5,566 nt of DNA from JBLFWJ01 sp047611425 (GTDB taxonomy: Bacteria > Bacteroidota > Bacteroidia > UBA10329), in the NCBI GenBank assembly GCA_047611425.1, contig JBLFWJ010000200.1, positions 1-5,566 on the forward strand, given 5' to 3'. A model generated the notes under the pieces. That model saw only the letters and a program-made list of their open reading frames with translations, ran no database searches and had not been told where the DNA came from. This document shows positions 4,694 through 5,566 of this stretch, piece by piece; within the stretch, counting starts at the first letter, position 1; each line of letters starts with the position of its first letter. A program made the position numbers and the translations under genes.

Positions 4694-4716
4694 GCCAAAG
4701 ACCCGCAACCAATCTT

Positions 4717-5352
4717 ATGATAGACTTGAATTCTATTGACGCCATCATTTTTGACTTTGGTGGAGTTATCCTCAATCTGGATTACTCAAGAACAATAAGG
4801 GCATTTGAGGACCTGGGTTTTACCGATTTTGAAGAGCGATATACCCAAGCGAAACAGGATGGAGTGTTTGATGAAATTGAAACAGGAGCGATTACCGAGC
4901 ACGAATTCAGAAATAGAATGCGTGTACTTGCTCGGATTGAATTAACGGATGCTCAGATCGATCAAGCCTGGAACGCTATGTTGCTTGAATTACCTAAGGT
5001 TAGATTGGAATTGCTATCGAGTTTGAAAACATCAAAACGAACATTTCTTTTAAGCAACACGAATGTGATTCATGCTCGAGAATTCGAGCAATCTATTCGT
5101 GAGGCACATAATGGAGTAGACTTAAAAAACTACTTCGAAGCGGGTTATTATTCCCATGAGATGGGAATGAGAAAGCCTGATCCAAAGATTTTTCAAAGAT
5201 TGATTGACACGCATGACCTAAATCCGTCCAGAACACTTTTCATTGATGATTCGGAGCAACATATTGAAGGAGCGAAGGTGACTGGGCTCCAAACGCATCA
5301 CCTTTCTGGCGGTCAGACCATAGAAGAGTTATTTTGCTATTCAACGTCCTGA
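4717..5352 (+). CDS. HAD-superfamily subfamily IA phosphatase (YihX-like)
   Basis: This 211-residue predicted cytosolic phosphatase would hydrolyse a small phosphorylated metabolite through an Asp-phosphate intermediate. Motif I is IIFDFGGVILN with nucleophile D13. The usual second Asp is replaced by Gly, as in the YihX group (DxG-G/N-V). An alpha-helical cap follows (about residues 20-95). Motif II is LLSNTN (S113), motif III is GMRKPDP (K153), and motif IV is LFIDDSEQHIEGA (D177, D178). The length fits the family. ATG 4717 is chosen because the frame is open back to 4630, which lies inside the tRNA and upstream of the promoter start near 4700; homology also begins right after M1. The 3' end overlaps the convergent epimerase gene by 16 bp. 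The substrate cannot be told; sugar phosphates are typical for the group. Confidence 0.9.
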   Translation: MIDLNSIDAIIFDFGGVILNLDYSRTIRAFEDLGFTDFEERYTQAKQDGVFDEIETGAITEHEFRNRMRVLARIELTDAQIDQAWNAMLLELPKVRLELLSSLKTSKRTFLLSNTNVIHAREFEQSIREAHNGVDLKNYFEAGYYSHEMGMRKPDPKIFQRLIDTHDLNPSRTLFIDDSEQHIEGAKVTGLQTHHLSGGQTIEELFCYSTS

Positions 5353-5566
5353 CAGAGTTCTATAAGAACCCCGTTGGCGTCTTTGGGATGTAGGAAGCAA
5401 ATAATTTTATTGTCCGCCCCTTTAACGGGTTCATCCATCAGAGGTCGAAACCCTTCATTGGATAGTCGTTCCATTTCAGATTTAATGTCAGTTACTGCAA
5501 ATGCGGTATGATGAATTCCCTCGCCTTTTTTAGCTAAGAATTTTGCAATTGGGCTATCCTCTTTTG
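5337..5566 (-). CDS. mce: Methylmalonyl-CoA epimerase, C-terminal part (5' end outside window)
   Basis: The minus strand gives 75 residues up to TAG 5339-5337: SPIAKFLAKKGEGIHHTAFA, then DEPVKGADNKIICFLHPKDA and NGVLIELCQ. This is the C-terminal vicinal-oxygen-chelate module of methylmalonyl-CoA epimerase, which interconverts the (S)- and (R)-forms of methylmalonyl-CoA in the propionate/methylmalonyl pathway. The metal ligands H in GIHH and E in LIELCQ are present. About half of the usual roughly 135 residues lie beyond the window edge. It converges with the HAD gene and overlaps its end. Glyoxalase I is a relative, but FLHPK and GVLIELCQ point to the epimerase. Confidence 0.93.
   Translation of the reverse strand, partial: KEDSPIAKFLAKKGEGIHHTAFAVTDIKSEMERLSNEGFRPLMDEPVKGADNKIICFLHPKDANGVLIELCQDVE

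Noticed and set aside
4630..4716. Upstream start for the HAD gene at ATG 4630
   Set aside because: It lies inside the intact tRNA and upstream of the predicted transcription start; family similarity begins only after ATG 4717.
1..5566. CRISPR array
   Set aside because: No regularly spaced repeat of 20-40 bp is visible; only short tandem repeats occur.

Overview
The window looks like a piece of a Bacteroidota chromosome, probably a flavobacterial or related marine lineage. The evidence is a moderately AT-rich base composition, promoters fitting the Bacteroidota -7 box TAnnTTTG rather than TATAAT, genes with almost no Shine-Dalgarno sequence, and tRNA genes without an encoded CCA tail. No database was searched; all family assignments come from reading motifs.

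Layout. Positions 1-69 hold the last codons of an unidentified gene. Positions 285-1067 are a complete IS6-family insertion sequence. Its 20-bp terminal inverted repeats match at 18 of 20 positions, and its transposase is broken by one in-frame TGA. The IS cuts into or forms the tail of a short ORF that starts at 105. Positions 1233-2241 carry a two-gene toxin-antitoxin operon: an excisionase-like HTH antitoxin overlapping by 11 bp a PIN-domain RNase toxin of VapC50-like architecture. Convergent to it, 2389-4137 on the minus strand encodes a 582-residue protein with an N-terminal leucine-rich beta-solenoid, a helical middle and a C-terminal PD-(D/E)XK-type nuclease domain. This is the most interesting gene here and a candidate single-gene defence effector.

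At 4365-4637 there is a small tRNA region on the minus strand. It holds the 3' half of a tRNA-Asn (anticodon stem to discriminator, still followed by its terminator) and an intact CAU-anticodon tRNA with its own terminator. The half tRNA looks like an attachment-site scar and marks the border between the accessory DNA on the left and housekeeping DNA on the right.

The right side is ordinary chromosome. A HAD-superfamily phosphatase (4717-5352) is read divergently from the intact tRNA through an overlapping pair of -7 boxes. The end of methylmalonyl-CoA epimerase (from 5337, minus strand) overlaps the phosphatase gene tail to tail.

Taken together, 1 to about 4410 reads as an accessory region (broken IS, toxin-antitoxin pair, orphan nuclease) beside a tRNA integration hotspot. 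Any functional link between the toxin-antitoxin pair and the nuclease is inferred from location only.
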